From assembly GCA_029378245.1 (NCBI GenBank), contig JARKIF010000004.1, positions 2,108,001 to 2,172,000 of the forward strand: 64,000 bases of DNA, written 5' to 3'. The notes beneath the pieces were generated by a model that was not told where the DNA came from, made no database searches, and was given only the letters and a program-made list of their open reading frames with translations. Below, piece after piece: positions 12,451 to 21,260 of this stretch (its first letter is position 1; each line of letters starts with the position of its first letter). Position numbers and translations under genes: made by a program. Source of the stretch: Roridomyces roridus (lineage: Eukaryota; Basidiomycota; Agaricomycetes; Agaricales; Mycenaceae).

Positions 12451-12650
12451 CACTTGTTCTCACACTAGGTCATGGCTTAACACTATCGACGTACGGGGAA
12501 AACGTACCCTACTCGACACAGTACGGTAAATTGACGCTCGGTAACGGTGTATCGTGTACAGCAGCCAATATCGGCAGTCGGATGGTGTGTACGCATGTGA
12601 TGTGGGTGATCGAAAGAAGAGTGATGAGAAAAGGGTACTCGTACATAGCT

Positions 12651-14177
12651 AACAACCTGCAAGCTTCAAGCTCGGCGCGACCTGTGCTCCGTGCGAGCTG
12701 TTGCTGCGGGGCGACACCCTGGCGAGGGGCGACTTGCCAATGTTCGAGTGCGTAGAGGCGCGAGTGTGAGCCTTGAGCGCGAGCGGCAGCGAGTCGGAGA
12801 GGATCGAAGGCGCGGAGTGGCCAGAGTCACCGGAGGCTGACGAGGAAGGCGCAGCGGGCTGCCTGTCGAGCATACGCGGGGAGACATCTGCTGCATCGGC
12901 ATGGAGAAGGGCGAAGACGAAGCGGGGCCTGTCGTAATATTAGACGACATGCCCGATCGAAGAGGAGTAAAAAGACGTACTACCGAAGATGCTGGAGGGG
13001 AAAAGGGGGCGGGGGTTCCGGGATAGGCAAATGGGGTCTCTTGGACGGGAGCGAAGAGGTAGTCACCACCGTCGTCCTCTGCATCATTGTCGCTGTGCTG
13101 GCCAGAGGTGGATCGGTGCGCTTCTGGGATGAGCGGATTAGCAAGAGAAAAATGAGGGGGAGGAAGAGAGGAAGAGAGAAAAGGCGGGAAAGGGAAGTAG
13201 GGAGACGAAGCCGAGAGCCGAGAAAGAAGGTAGATAGAAGGAAGGTGAGGGCGAGTAGAAGTGAGTGGCAGAAGGTAAGATAAGAGACCGGGGAAGAGAA
13301 GGGTGAGGATGAATGGAGGAGGGTAGGACAAAGTAGGACATCGAGAAGGCAAGAAGAAGCAAATGGAAGAGAAAGACGACGAGGTCACGTGGCAAGCATG
13401 CGAAGGGGAAGGTAATAGTGCAGGTGCCACGAGGAAAGGGATGGAGGGTGTGGAGCAGGGAAAGGAAGCAAGGAAGACAATAAGCAAGGACGGGAGAGAG
13501 AAGCGAATGACTCACAACTAAACCCCAAAGACCGCATCGTGGCTCCTCCCATCCCTAACCATTGTTACCAACCCTCCGTCGACGAAATTCCTCCGGCATA
13601 AGCGTAAGCGGGCCCGCAGTATGGCGGTCAGCATTGATGCCTGTGGCACTCTCAGCATCACGAAATTCAGATCAGATGCAGCGAAGAAACTCACCAGGCG
13701 GCAAGGTCGCCGTAAGTGGAATCCGCGTGGAACGCGGGCAAGGCGCGGGATTAGACCGAGCCAGAGAGCGAGACACCGGGGTGCGCAGTGTCTGCAAAGC
13801 TGGCAGCTGGTGAGCCCCTCTCGTAGGGCAACGGGAGCCAACCTCAGAGCCCGGGGAGGCGCGGGAGACGTCCTCAGGCACTCTCGACATTGCTGGTGGG
13901 ACGGCACAGGCCTTGAAGTTGCTTTGGCGGGTGGTGATTATGCGCGGGCCTACAGTTTCGGTGGTGGTAGACAGCATGCGGGATATCTTGTGGAAGATCC
14001 GACGCGAATGGCGAATGGCTGCATGCTTCTTTCCCGGGGAGTGCGAAGTGACACCGCTGGCCGTGCGGCAGATTCAAATGAGCGAGGTGGTGCCATCATT
14101 GGATGCCTGGTACATCAATGGGCTCGGAGGGTACAGCAGGAACGATGGTGGCTTGGAGCGTAGTTCTCTTGCAATGG
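12651..14177 (-). pseudogene. Ser/Pro-rich hypothetical gene remnant, duplicated near 33.4-33.9 kb
   Basis: Minus-strand reading gives an N-terminal segment starting M-A-P-P-R-S-F-E-S near 14085. It is followed by Ser/Thr/Pro/Arg-rich frames, and around 13140-12960 by an acidic piece ending APVQETPFAYPGTPAPFSPP. After a plausible intron comes a Ser-rich end (SNIGKSPLARVSPRSNSSHG) near 12720. Frames do not join cleanly, so I treat it as decayed. The part 13.6-14.17 kb has an inverted homologue at 33.36-33.93 kb, where the start reads M-T-P-P-R-S-L-E-S and stops early. No known domain was recognised. Confidence 0.35.
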
Positions 14178-14292
14178 CGAGCCGAGGCCTTCGGGGGTGC
14201 GGATGATTTTACGGGTGATTTCCTTGGATACTGCGTCGCGTGATCGGCTGACAGAGGCGTCGGGGAGGAGTTGGCTGGCGAGCAGAAGTCAT
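14178..14292 (-). pseudogene. Truncated, frameshifted copy of the DGK1-like 5' end
   Basis: The ATG at 14292 begins M-T-S-A like the intact gene at 6459. The later frame SRDAVSKEITRKIIRTPEGLG parallels SRDAGVKGITRKVIRTLEGLG of the real gene, but a frameshift separates the two pieces. The copy breaks off where unrelated sequence begins. A second truncated copy lies in inverted orientation at about 33303-33360. The upstream flank is also shared with the real gene, so this is a segmental duplicate, not a retrocopy. Confidence 0.7.
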
Positions 14293-16270
14293 GAGCGGGA
14301 GAGAGAATCCTTGTTTGGTTAGGCTGTGAATCTGATATCCATCCTCTGCTTAGTCAGACGGCCCAAATTCAAACGACCACGCAAGCGAACGCTAGCCCCC
14401 GGCGGAGAAAATTTCCTGGTTTCTCTTCTCCCCCGTCGAGCTGGACGTTGGACGTTGGACGTTGGACCCGCTCGGCCTCTGAATCAGGGAAACTGAGTCA
14501 GGACGGCATCAGCTCCTGATCGGAGGACACAAGTCCGACCACCGCCAAGCAGCCACTTACCAGCCCGCGTTCTCGACTTACCGCTTTTCAACGAAAACGT
14601 CAAGATAGGACCTAATTCACTCGCCGGACCTCAAGAATCGATGGATATCTCAGAGTCGGAGCCTTGACTTCCGATGCGTGTACGCCACAATCGCCAACGT
14701 ACCTGTTCGATTCGGGGTTGGGAGACTTGTTCAGGCATGTTGGAATCACTTTTTCTCCTATACATCTGGAGGCAGCGAATTATGCACCCCATCCGACCGT
14801 CGACGATGAGGTGCTTTTCTACTTCAAACGTTCGTAAGTCGGCGGTCTATGCACACCTCCTCCTTTCACCCCCAAGGAATTAATCATCCTGTCCGCAGAA
14901 GTATGCACTGACACACCGGATCTACAGATGCGACTGGGACTTCCCCCAAGATCCCCTGTTCGAGTCGGGAATCGGGATAGGGCGATTGGTTTGTCGAATG
15001 TGTCTGTTTTGCCAAGTTCGACCAAGCTAATGTTGGGTAGTGTTTTCGCTGCAAGCTTCACAATGGGACAGCGTATGTCATGGGCTGGTAAGTAATTTCT
15101 CACGTGTCCTAACGGTGTCGACGAGGTTCTCAACCACTCATAATCGTACACAGCGTCTAGTCCGACAAGCCGTGCCTCCATCATGGCTAGGGCGACTTTC
15201 CAACCTCGTTCGATCCGAGGTGACACTCTTGCCCGTAAGAAAAGGTTGCATCTGCTTTTGGTCCAACCACGGACAACTCCACATTTTGACAGCCCTGTTC
15301 CCGAGCTAAGCCAAATCGTTTAGTCCTAATCCATGCTTATGCTCCCCATTTCTCGAAATACTCCCTGCTGTTCCTAGCGGGAATCAACCATTCACCTCTG
15401 GCCGCACCATCGTCGAACTCTCCCAGGTCTTCTGTGCAACTCTGAAGCTGTCCGTCCGACAGTTTGGGGCTGGAAAATGTTTGAGTGTGCAATTTTTTGC
15501 AATCCTTCGCCATGAATCTGACCGGACACCCGCCTCACAGCGTCTGGTTGCCCACAGTATCCGCTTGCCTGGGTTCATTTAACTTCAACGGTCAAGGTGC
15601 AAGCTTGAATCTATCCCGCTCTCAAAAAGCTCCAAGCAAAACATCCCGTCTGCGGGAGTGCTTACTGACCGGATTATGTGCGTGCACTTCCCAAGATTCC
15701 CTGTTCAACTCGGGGTAGGGCTATGGCTTTGTTTGTTGACGGGAAGGCTCTTTTTGAATCGCTTCTCAACTTCAACGCTCTGTGATTTTTCGGTGCAACG
15801 GAGAACATGCGGGGTCATAGGTCGCCATCAACGATTGGACGTTCTCAATTCCCCGTACACGTTCACAGTGTCTAGTTGCATGATCCGCGCCCGTGAGCTT
15901 GATTCCTGACTTCAATCTCGTTCAATCCGAGGCAACACTTTCAGCAGTCCTTGCCTCGTTTTTCCAATCACGGACAAGTTACAACTTCACCGGTGCAAAA
16001 TTCGCATTCCAGACTTCCTCGCGGTACTATGCTCGCTCGTCTCTTTCGAAGTGCTCTCTCTCGCTTCCTTCTAGAACTCAACCACCGACCTGTGGCCGTA
16101 CCATCGTCCAACTGAACTGTCCCAGTTCTTCTCTGCCAGCTTCCTTTTTACACCCACTAGCCAGTAATCTGACGGAGACACCGAGCTCACAGCGGCTACC
16201 TGGGGTCAAGTTGCAAGTTGCAAGATTCTCCGACACCCCGTTCGATTCGGCGCGGGGCAATGAAAAATAG
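14293..16270. repeat. Repeat family F2, block 2 (segmental duplicate of 6.46-8.48 kb)
   Basis: This block runs parallel to the first one with many small differences. The shared order is: the stretch AAATTCAAACGACCACGCAA, the AAGTCCGACCACCGCC patch, then T-arm-like hairpins near 14705, 14956, 15205, 15700, 15920 and 16235. Long identical runs occur, for example CATCAGCTCCTGATCGGAGG at about 6665 and 14508. No coding exon was found. Confidence 0.7.
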
Positions 16271-16701
16271 GATAATGTCGCTTTTTTTAATCCCTGCATC
16301 TGAAGGAGCTGGAGCTCCTCAATATGAGCCATCTCATTCGCGGAGAATCGTGGAGTACTCCACGATACGCAGTGAGTGTACTCTTCGGCCTGGCGGGCCA
16401 ATGATCACGCCGCTCGCGAACTTATTGGGGCGTCAGCGGAGATGCTCGCCGCCCTGCGATGACTTGCTGCCGGCGGTTGGACTCGGATATCCAGATTAAC
16501 TCCGCGAGCCGGGATTATATGGCTCCTCGGTGAGTCCCGTTTTAAACCGCAACAGGACCGAGTATTCAAAAGATTCACAGGTAGTCGGAGAAGTAAATAG
16601 AACCGCCGGCGATGCCATTTTTCAGAGGAAAGACAGAATACAAGAAAAGTTACACAAGCATGCAAGGAGAGTCCAGAACTACAACACATCACCCTCCGCC
16701 C
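16271..16701. other. 3' flank of the repeat-precursor gene with a 20-bp perfect palindrome
   Basis: No gene is visible between the repeat block and the stop codon of the minus-strand precursor. Bases 16347-16366 form a perfect 20-bp palindrome, ATCGTGGAGTACTCCACGAT. It could be a dimeric protein-binding site or chance. Confidence 0.4.
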
Positions 16702-17340
16702 TCAGTCCAACCTCGGCTCCTCCTCAGCTAGCGCGAACTCCCGGCCCTGTAGACGCGGCTCCTCCTCCGATATGGCGAACTCCCTTCCCTCCAAGCGTGG
16801 CTCCTCCTCCGAGATGGCGAACTCCCTTCCCTCCAAGCGTGGCTCCTCCTCAGCTATCGCAAACTCCCGTCCGTCCAGCCTGGGCTCCTCCTCAGCTATC
16901 GCAAACTCCCTTCCCTCCAAGCGCGGCTCCTCCTCAGCTATCGCAAACTCCCGTCCGTCCAACCTGGGCTCCTCCTCAGCTATCGCGAACTCCCTTCCCT
17001 CCAAGCGCGGCTCCTCCTCAGCTATCGCCAACTCCCTTCCCTCCAAGCGCGGCTCCTCCTCAGCTATCGCAAACTCCCGGCCCTGTAGACGCGGCTCCTC
17101 CTCCGATATGGCAAATTCCCGGCCCTCCAACCTGGGCTCCTCTTCAGCGATAGCGAAATCGCGTCCCTGCAAACGGGGTTCTTCCTCGGCCATCGCGAAC
17201 GCCCGGCGCACTAGATCTACCGAATATGAGCATGTGCGATGCTGGGGCCTGTAAAACCACGTACTGGAAGCGGGGGTGGGGATGGCCACGGCCGGGGCGA
17301 GGAGACAGGCAATGGCGAGGAGGGGTGTGATTTGGACCAT
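16702..17340 (-). CDS. Secreted repeat precursor (KEP/dikaritin-like), twelve 14-residue repeats
   Basis: The ATG at 17340 gives a 212-residue protein, or 196 if the 48-base in-frame intron at 17264-17217 is removed (GTACGT donor, CTCAT branch-like site, TAG end). Residues 1-19 are a signal peptide (MVQITPLLAIACLLAPAVA). Splicing leaves a short pro-region ending NLVRR, a good Kex2 site. Twelve tandem repeats of consensus EFAIAEEEPRLEGR then run to the stop. The variable places are the first residue (A, D or E), I/M/L, A/S, and E/Q/D before G. Such repeat proteins next to UstYa-like genes are precursors of dikaritin peptides in ascomycetes. Oddities: there are no dibasic sites between repeats (only PR and GR) and no tyrosine in the core. 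The gene diverges from the UstYa-like gene at 17848 across a 507-base promoter. The peptide-precursor role is inference from repeats, secretion and neighbours. Confidence 0.72.
   Translation of the reverse strand: MVQITPLLAIACLLAPAVAIPTPASSTWFYRPQHRTCSYSVDLVRRAFAMAEEEPRLQGRDFAIAEEEPRLEGREFAISEEEPRLQGREFAIAEEEPRLEGRELAIAEEEPRLEGREFAIAEEEPRLDGREFAIAEEEPRLEGREFAIAEEEPRLDGREFAIAEEEPRLEGREFAISEEEPRLEGREFAISEEEPRLQGREFALAEEEPRLD
16705..17202 (-). repeat. Twelve 42-bp coding repeats
   Basis: Eleven full 42-base units and a last unit of 36 bases before the stop encode the 14-residue repeats. Third positions vary between units while the AEEEPRL core is kept, so the repeat appears constrained at protein level and not only freshly amplified. 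Confidence 0.9.
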
Positions 17341-17400
17341 GGTACCTGGTGTGCTGGGGAGAGGGAGGGATAATCTGAATTTCAAGTCGCCACAGCGCCG

Positions 17401-17410
17401 GTATATATAC
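17401..17410 (-). promoter_or_regulatory. TATA-like element of the precursor gene
   Basis: The palindromic GTATATATAC lies 61-70 bases upstream of the precursor ATG (17340). That fits a TATA box with a short leader. Two GGTACC hexamers ten bases apart (17481-17486 and 17491-17496) and one at 17341-17346 lie in the same divergent promoter and may be factor sites. Confidence 0.45.
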
Positions 17411-17727
17411 CCCGAGTCCCCGACCGAACGAATCATTCCGCGTTATCTCGAAGAATTTTGATTCATTATTTTTGCCGGTCGGTACCCTTCGGTACCATGC
17501 GCGTACGATCAAGGCTGTGGGTCATTCCATTATTGTCGGCGGACGGGCTGTGGTTTGCTGTAGGCTGTAGCGATCGAACCGTGGGGCAATGCCGAGCCGG
17601 TGAGAACGGCGCCCACGACCATTCCGCGCCCGTGCCCCTTCTAGAACCCAGAAGGAAAAAAGAAGAGCGCGAACTGAGATTGTATCGGGCACGAGGTGTA
17701 ATTTGTTTGATGCAGAAAAATCATTTG

Positions 17728-17748
17728 AATACGGTGGCAATACGGTGG
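17728..17748 (+). promoter_or_regulatory. Direct repeat AATACGGTGG x2 upstream of the UstYa-like gene
   Basis: Two exact 10-mers, AATACGGTGG at 17728-17737 and 17739-17748, lie 100-120 bases before the ATG at 17848. A one-turn spacing on the same strand suggests a dimeric or tandem factor site in the divergent promoter shared with the precursor. Function is inferred. Confidence 0.3.
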
Positions 17749-17847
17749 AAGAAGTCGTAAGCCGTTAAGCGAAGGTGATGCGATGTGGCCGTTGTTTGCA
17801 GTGTTACATGTTATATTGGATGCGCGGTGAATCCAGCCTTGTCGTCG

Positions 17848-18483
17848 ATGCCCTCAATCCTTCACTGTGTCGCTCTGCTCCTCGGCATCAGCGCAACGCT
17901 CAATGTCATAACATTATATCGTCTACGACGCACCCGTAAGCAAGCTACTCGTGAGGACGGAACTTGCATCTCACACGTACACTTTCCAGCATCCAGGTCG
18001 TCCTTGAATATCGACGAACATCCCCTCGACTCCGAACTACCGCTCCCCATTGGGGCCGCCACTCTCGAATTCATATTCGGCAAGCACTACGACATTGCCG
18101 ACTCCACGGCCTGGGCAACCCTCTTTCCCCACCCGGAGCACGGCGGCCGCGTCAGATTGGAGGACAAGGAATTCGACGTCGGGATGTACACGGATCTCAA
18201 GTGTCTCGACGTTATACGCAGTGCTTACGTCCGGATGCGCAGCGGGGCGCAGGTGCGCGACGAGGCTGCCGAGGCGTGCTTGGGGCATATTCGACAAGCC
18301 ATACTGTGTACGGCGGATATCACGTTGGAGCCGACGAAGATTCACTGTACGGAGGACGGCGAGTGCCCATTGAAGGGTGCGACAGCGTCGGGCGAGTATT
18401 TGGATCATCGGTGTCGCGACTGGACGCAGGTCAGGCAGTTTGTGGAAGATAATCAGGCGGGCTGGAGTATCAAAGATTCCTAG
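17848..18483 (+). CDS. UstYa-like (DUF3328) protein lacking both HxxHC motifs
   Basis: The ATG at 17848 was chosen because it aligns with the start of the intact paralogue at 19250 (short polar N-terminus, then a membrane helix ILHCVALLLGISATLNVITL). The frame to 18483 gives 211 residues. A 54-base in-frame intron at 17936-17989 may reduce this to 193. The C-terminal half parallels the paralogue: KCLDVIRSAYV, ACLGHIRQAILCTADITLEP and HRCRDWTQVRQFVEDNQ. UstYa-family oxidases use two HxxHC motifs for copper. Here the matching places read TDLKC and AAEAC, so all four histidines are gone while the cysteines remain. There is also an added Cys-containing loop (IHCTEDGECPLKG). It is probably a catalytically inactive partner or a neofunctionalised paralogue. 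In ascomycete dikaritin pathways two UstY proteins often work together. Confidence 0.75.
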   Translation: MPSILHCVALLLGISATLNVITLYRLRRTRKQATREDGTCISHVHFPASRSSLNIDEHPLDSELPLPIGAATLEFIFGKHYDIADSTAWATLFPHPEHGGRVRLEDKEFDVGMYTDLKCLDVIRSAYVRMRSGAQVRDEAAEACLGHIRQAILCTADITLEPTKIHCTEDGECPLKGATASGEYLDHRCRDWTQVRQFVEDNQAGWSIKDS

Positions 18484-18557
18484 ATTTCTGTGCTATGTAC
18501 AAACTTGCTGTGGATGATTGGTTCAAGGAACAAACGAAGCAGGAACGCCGACTCACT

Positions 18558-18968
18558 TTATTCGGGTTTGTGCGAATTGTCTGCGACGCCACTGACGAAC
18601 CACCTGCCATCCTGCTTGGCAAAACTCCAAATATCCGTACCCTCATGGTCCAGAACGTTGTCGATGTAAAACTCGTAGGGCGTCCAAGCCATGGCGAGGT
18701 CGCGATCCACAAAGATCGTAGGCTGGCCCGAGATGATTTCCGATATTTCTTTTGGGTGGTCAAAAGGGATGCGCTCCACCACGCCGCCGAGGGTGGTGAA
18801 AATCGGGGCGCCATTGCGGAGGAGGGTAGCACCGCCGGATGGTAGAATTTGTGCTAGCATGGACTCTTTGTCTCGGGCGCCGATGCCTGCGAGAAACTTT
18901 TCGGCGACGGCCAAAACTGCGAGCTGTTCCTCGGAAAAGCCAGCGGTGCTGTATCGCGAGGTCGACAT
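18558..18968 (-). CDS. NTF2/SnoaL-like protein, copy 1
   Basis: The ATG at 18968 (M-S-T-S-R-Y-S) matches the start of the paralogue at 30710 and gives 136 residues. The order is typical of the NTF2-like/SnoaL fold: an N-terminal helix (EEQLAVLAVAEKFLAGIGARD), a glycine turn, and strand pairs ending AMAWTPYEFYIDNVLDHEG and DIWSFAKQDGRWFVSGVAD. Such proteins can be cyclases, isomerases or binding proteins; substrate and activity cannot be read here. It sits convergently between two UstYa-like genes, so it may belong to the peptide locus. The second copy, about 12 kb away without UstYa neighbours, means that link is not secure. Homology to copy 2 continues just past the stop codon. Confidence 0.75.
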   Translation of the reverse strand: MSTSRYSTAGFSEEQLAVLAVAEKFLAGIGARDKESMLAQILPSGGATLLRNGAPIFTTLGGVVERIPFDHPKEISEIISGQPTIFVDRDLAMAWTPYEFYIDNVLDHEGTDIWSFAKQDGRWFVSGVADNSHKPE

Positions 18969-19249
18969 TGGTGGCGGAGGCAGTGGAAGAAGGAGGGACA
19001 AGGTTCTGAGTCAGGTGATGTGACTGTTTTGGAATATTCACATCGTTCGACGTTGGTCTCGTCCTTTCTTCTTCTTCGATGGACTTTTGGAAGTTCTACC
19101 TGTGCGCTTCATCTTTGTTCGCGCCCTGCATTCGTTTTTATCGCACAGCCATCAAAGAATTTCAGATGATTATCGCCAAACGGGGCATCGCCCAGCCTTT
19201 TTGCTCCAGATCCGAACTCTGACGCATCTTCCCTTTCTTCCAAGCGACA

Positions 19250-19893
19250 ATGCCTAAACCTACTCTGCTATCTGTGCTCGTCGGTCTGACCGCCCTTTCG
19301 ACGGCCCTCAACTTGTGGCTTGTTCGCCAGGTCCGCGAAGCCGCCTCTGAGCACTCGGTACACAACATCGGTAAGGAACATTCTCAACGCGAAACAACCT
19401 CTCTAAACTCAAATTCAATCCAGATTACCCCTACGAGCCCCGAGAACTCCCAGGCTCCTTCCCCTCTGCCGCCCTCACCTTCGCCGTCCCCGACACCGAA
19501 TACCCTTTACGCGACGACGAGAGCTGGGCATCCACCGTCCCCCCTCAACGCGGTTTCATCCGCCTCGGCTCCTCCGGGCGCCCATGGTCTGTCTCAGCCT
19601 ATCACCAAGCCCACTGCGTCAACGGAATCCGTTTCTCCTACGTCTCCGCCCGAGATGGGCTGTTCAAGACGGAAGAGAGCCGAGCGCATGCGTTTGGGCA
19701 TGTGAATCATTGCTTTGATGTGTTGAGGCAGAGTATCTTGTGTAGGGCGGATACGACTTTGGTTGAGGTGCCGGGCGGGGAGCAGACGAGGAGATGTCGG
19801 GATTGGACACGGGTGAGGGAGTTCATCGACGAGAATCACGAGTTTTGGAGGGATGTTCCATTCGTTATGACGAATAGTTCCAGTACCACGTAG
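19250..19893 (+). CDS. UstYa-like (DUF3328) oxidase with both HxxHC motifs
   Basis: Exons 19250-19370 and 19424-19893 join in frame (GTAAGG donor, AATCCAG acceptor) to give 196 residues. Residues 5-25 form one membrane helix (LLSVLVGLTALSTALNLWLV), which places the rest in the secretory lumen. The two copper-type motifs are present: AYHQAHCVNGIR and HVNHCFDVLRQSILC, followed by RRCRDWTRVREFIDENHEFW. The UstYa family catalyses oxidative cyclisation and related steps on secreted ribosomal peptides (ustiloxin, asperipin, phomopsin). The neighbouring repeat precursor at 16702-17340 is the obvious candidate substrate, which is inference. An uninterrupted reading of exon 1 into the intron gives a Pro/Ser-rich false frame. 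Confidence 0.85.
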
Positions 19894-20220
19894 GGTGAGC
19901 CAGAACCGCGCTCCGAGTCGACCGAGAAAATTATGACTGATGACGATTCCAGGCTGTAGACCTTCTCTCCGTGTTTTCCAGAATCGAGATAACTACAACT
20001 CCATTTGGCTGATTGGCTCGTGATAAGTTGACTCGGACTGAGATGCGAGCGCTCCCTGCCGTCATCCAGATCTTGGATTGCCGATTCCTAATTATCGCGG
20101 GATACCGCATGGTTGCAGTGCTTCCATTTTCCAATTGCAAGGCCTGTGCAGGCCACTGCCGACACGTATCAACCCCTCGTACAAAGACTCCCTCTCCATC
20201 GTCGCGCACCCGAACCCAGC

Positions 20221-20523
20221 ATGCAGTCCTTCAAGTTCTGGTCCCGCCCAACCACATACGAGCCCGTCGCTCAAGACGAATTCAAACTCGAGCTCGAATC
20301 CCAATCCCCTTCAGCCTCTCACGCACGCGCCAATCAGAGCCCCTGGCTCCAACGCGCCCTCCTCCTTCTCGCGCTCTCCAACCTTCTCCTCGCATTCATT
20401 GCCTTGCTCTCCACGCGCGGGCTTTCTCGGAATTCGACCGCGCTGTGGCCCGTCAAGGGGAAGGATGTATCTGCCTTACCACGGCCTGACCCGTATATCG
20501 GCCTGCACCTGAATGTGGATTGA
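20221..20523 (+). CDS. Truncated UstYa-like membrane protein
   Basis: The ATG at 20221 opens a 100-residue frame with a cytosolic tail containing TYEPVAQDE, a helix WLQRALLLLALSNLLLAFIA and a luminal end LPRPDPYIGLH. These match the N-terminal part of DUF3328 proteins. The stop comes where the family continues toward its HxxHC region, and no HxxHC remnant was found in the following 200 bases in any frame. It may be a truncated gene or a small membrane anchor. It lies on the same strand as the two other UstYa-like genes. Confidence 0.5.
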   Translation: MQSFKFWSRPTTYEPVAQDEFKLELESQSPSASHARANQSPWLQRALLLLALSNLLLAFIALLSTRGLSRNSTALWPVKGKDVSALPRPDPYIGLHLNVD

Positions 20524-20789
20524 GTGGGAGGGATGACTTGGGTCGTACGTCGTTCAATTTGGCTGGGTATGAGTCGAGTGCTGATGGTGATTAGACAAGG
20601 GTTGGCCGAGTTCATTTTGTAGGGCACTTAGGAGGACGAGAAGAGGTACCTGAAGGTCGGGGGTACGTCCAGGCTGTCACGGTCGCTCAGGCTGGCTCCG
20701 AGACGCGAGCTGGAATTAGGCCCTAGGCGCGTCAGGGCGGCATATGCCTTTATTGCCTGGTCCTTCTATGTATTGCTTGAGATTAGTTG

Positions 20790-21260
20790 CAGAAACGTCC
20801 GAGTCTCGTCCTTTTGTACGATTTCCCGGGGTTGAAAAAGAAAGGATGTCGCCCTGGATTATTTTCTGCTTCGAATCGAACGAGGGACTCGAGCATTGCA
20901 CACTGCTCAGCTAAATGCATTGTATTCACACGCGCGTGTGTCGCCTGGTCCTTGTATGTTAGGTACCACCTGGTGCAACCCAGATTGAAAGCAGAAACAT
21001 CTTATTTTTCTTTTGCACGAACGATCCGTGGTCGAGTCTCGTCCTTTTGTACGATTTTTCCGTGGTTGAAAACAAAGGGTACTTATCGCTCCTGATGTGT
21101 ATTTTCTGCCTCGAATCGAACGAGGACTGGAGCATTGGATAAACGAACGCAGACTGAAGCAGAAACATCTCATCTTTCTTGAACGATCTGTGGTTGAAAA
21201 AATACGCCAACAGTGTCGTCATCATTGTCTGCTTCGAATCGAACGAGGTGCTTGGCAATC
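20790..21260. repeat. Repeat family F3: three units with a T-arm-like hairpin
   Basis: Three units share the blocks GCAGAAAC, TCTCGTCCTTTTGTACGATT, GTGGTTGAAAA and CTTCGAATCGAACGAGG. The hairpin copies lie near 20868, 21110 and 21234. On the minus strand the hairpin reads CTCG-TTCGATT-CGAG. In the middle unit it is bracketed by TTTCTGC and GCAGAAA, which can pair like a 7-bp acceptor stem. No D or anticodon arm is recognisable. Confidence 0.65.

Noticed and set aside
12666..13487. 273-codon minus-strand frame as an intact secreted protein
   Set aside because: The first half is a pyrimidine-strand simple sequence rich in Leu/Pro/Ser. Only short internal pieces look coding, and two frames compete at the 3' end.
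16530..17254. Long plus-strand Pro/Ser-rich open frames opposite the repeat precursor
   Set aside because: They are the complement of a 42-bp repeat and stay open only because the repeat has no stop in those frames. The minus frame has signal peptide, Kex2 site and TATA-like element.
18491..18845. Plus-strand frame opposite SnoaL-like copy 1
   Set aside because: It is antisense to a gene whose paralogue near 30.7 kb conserves the minus-strand reading.
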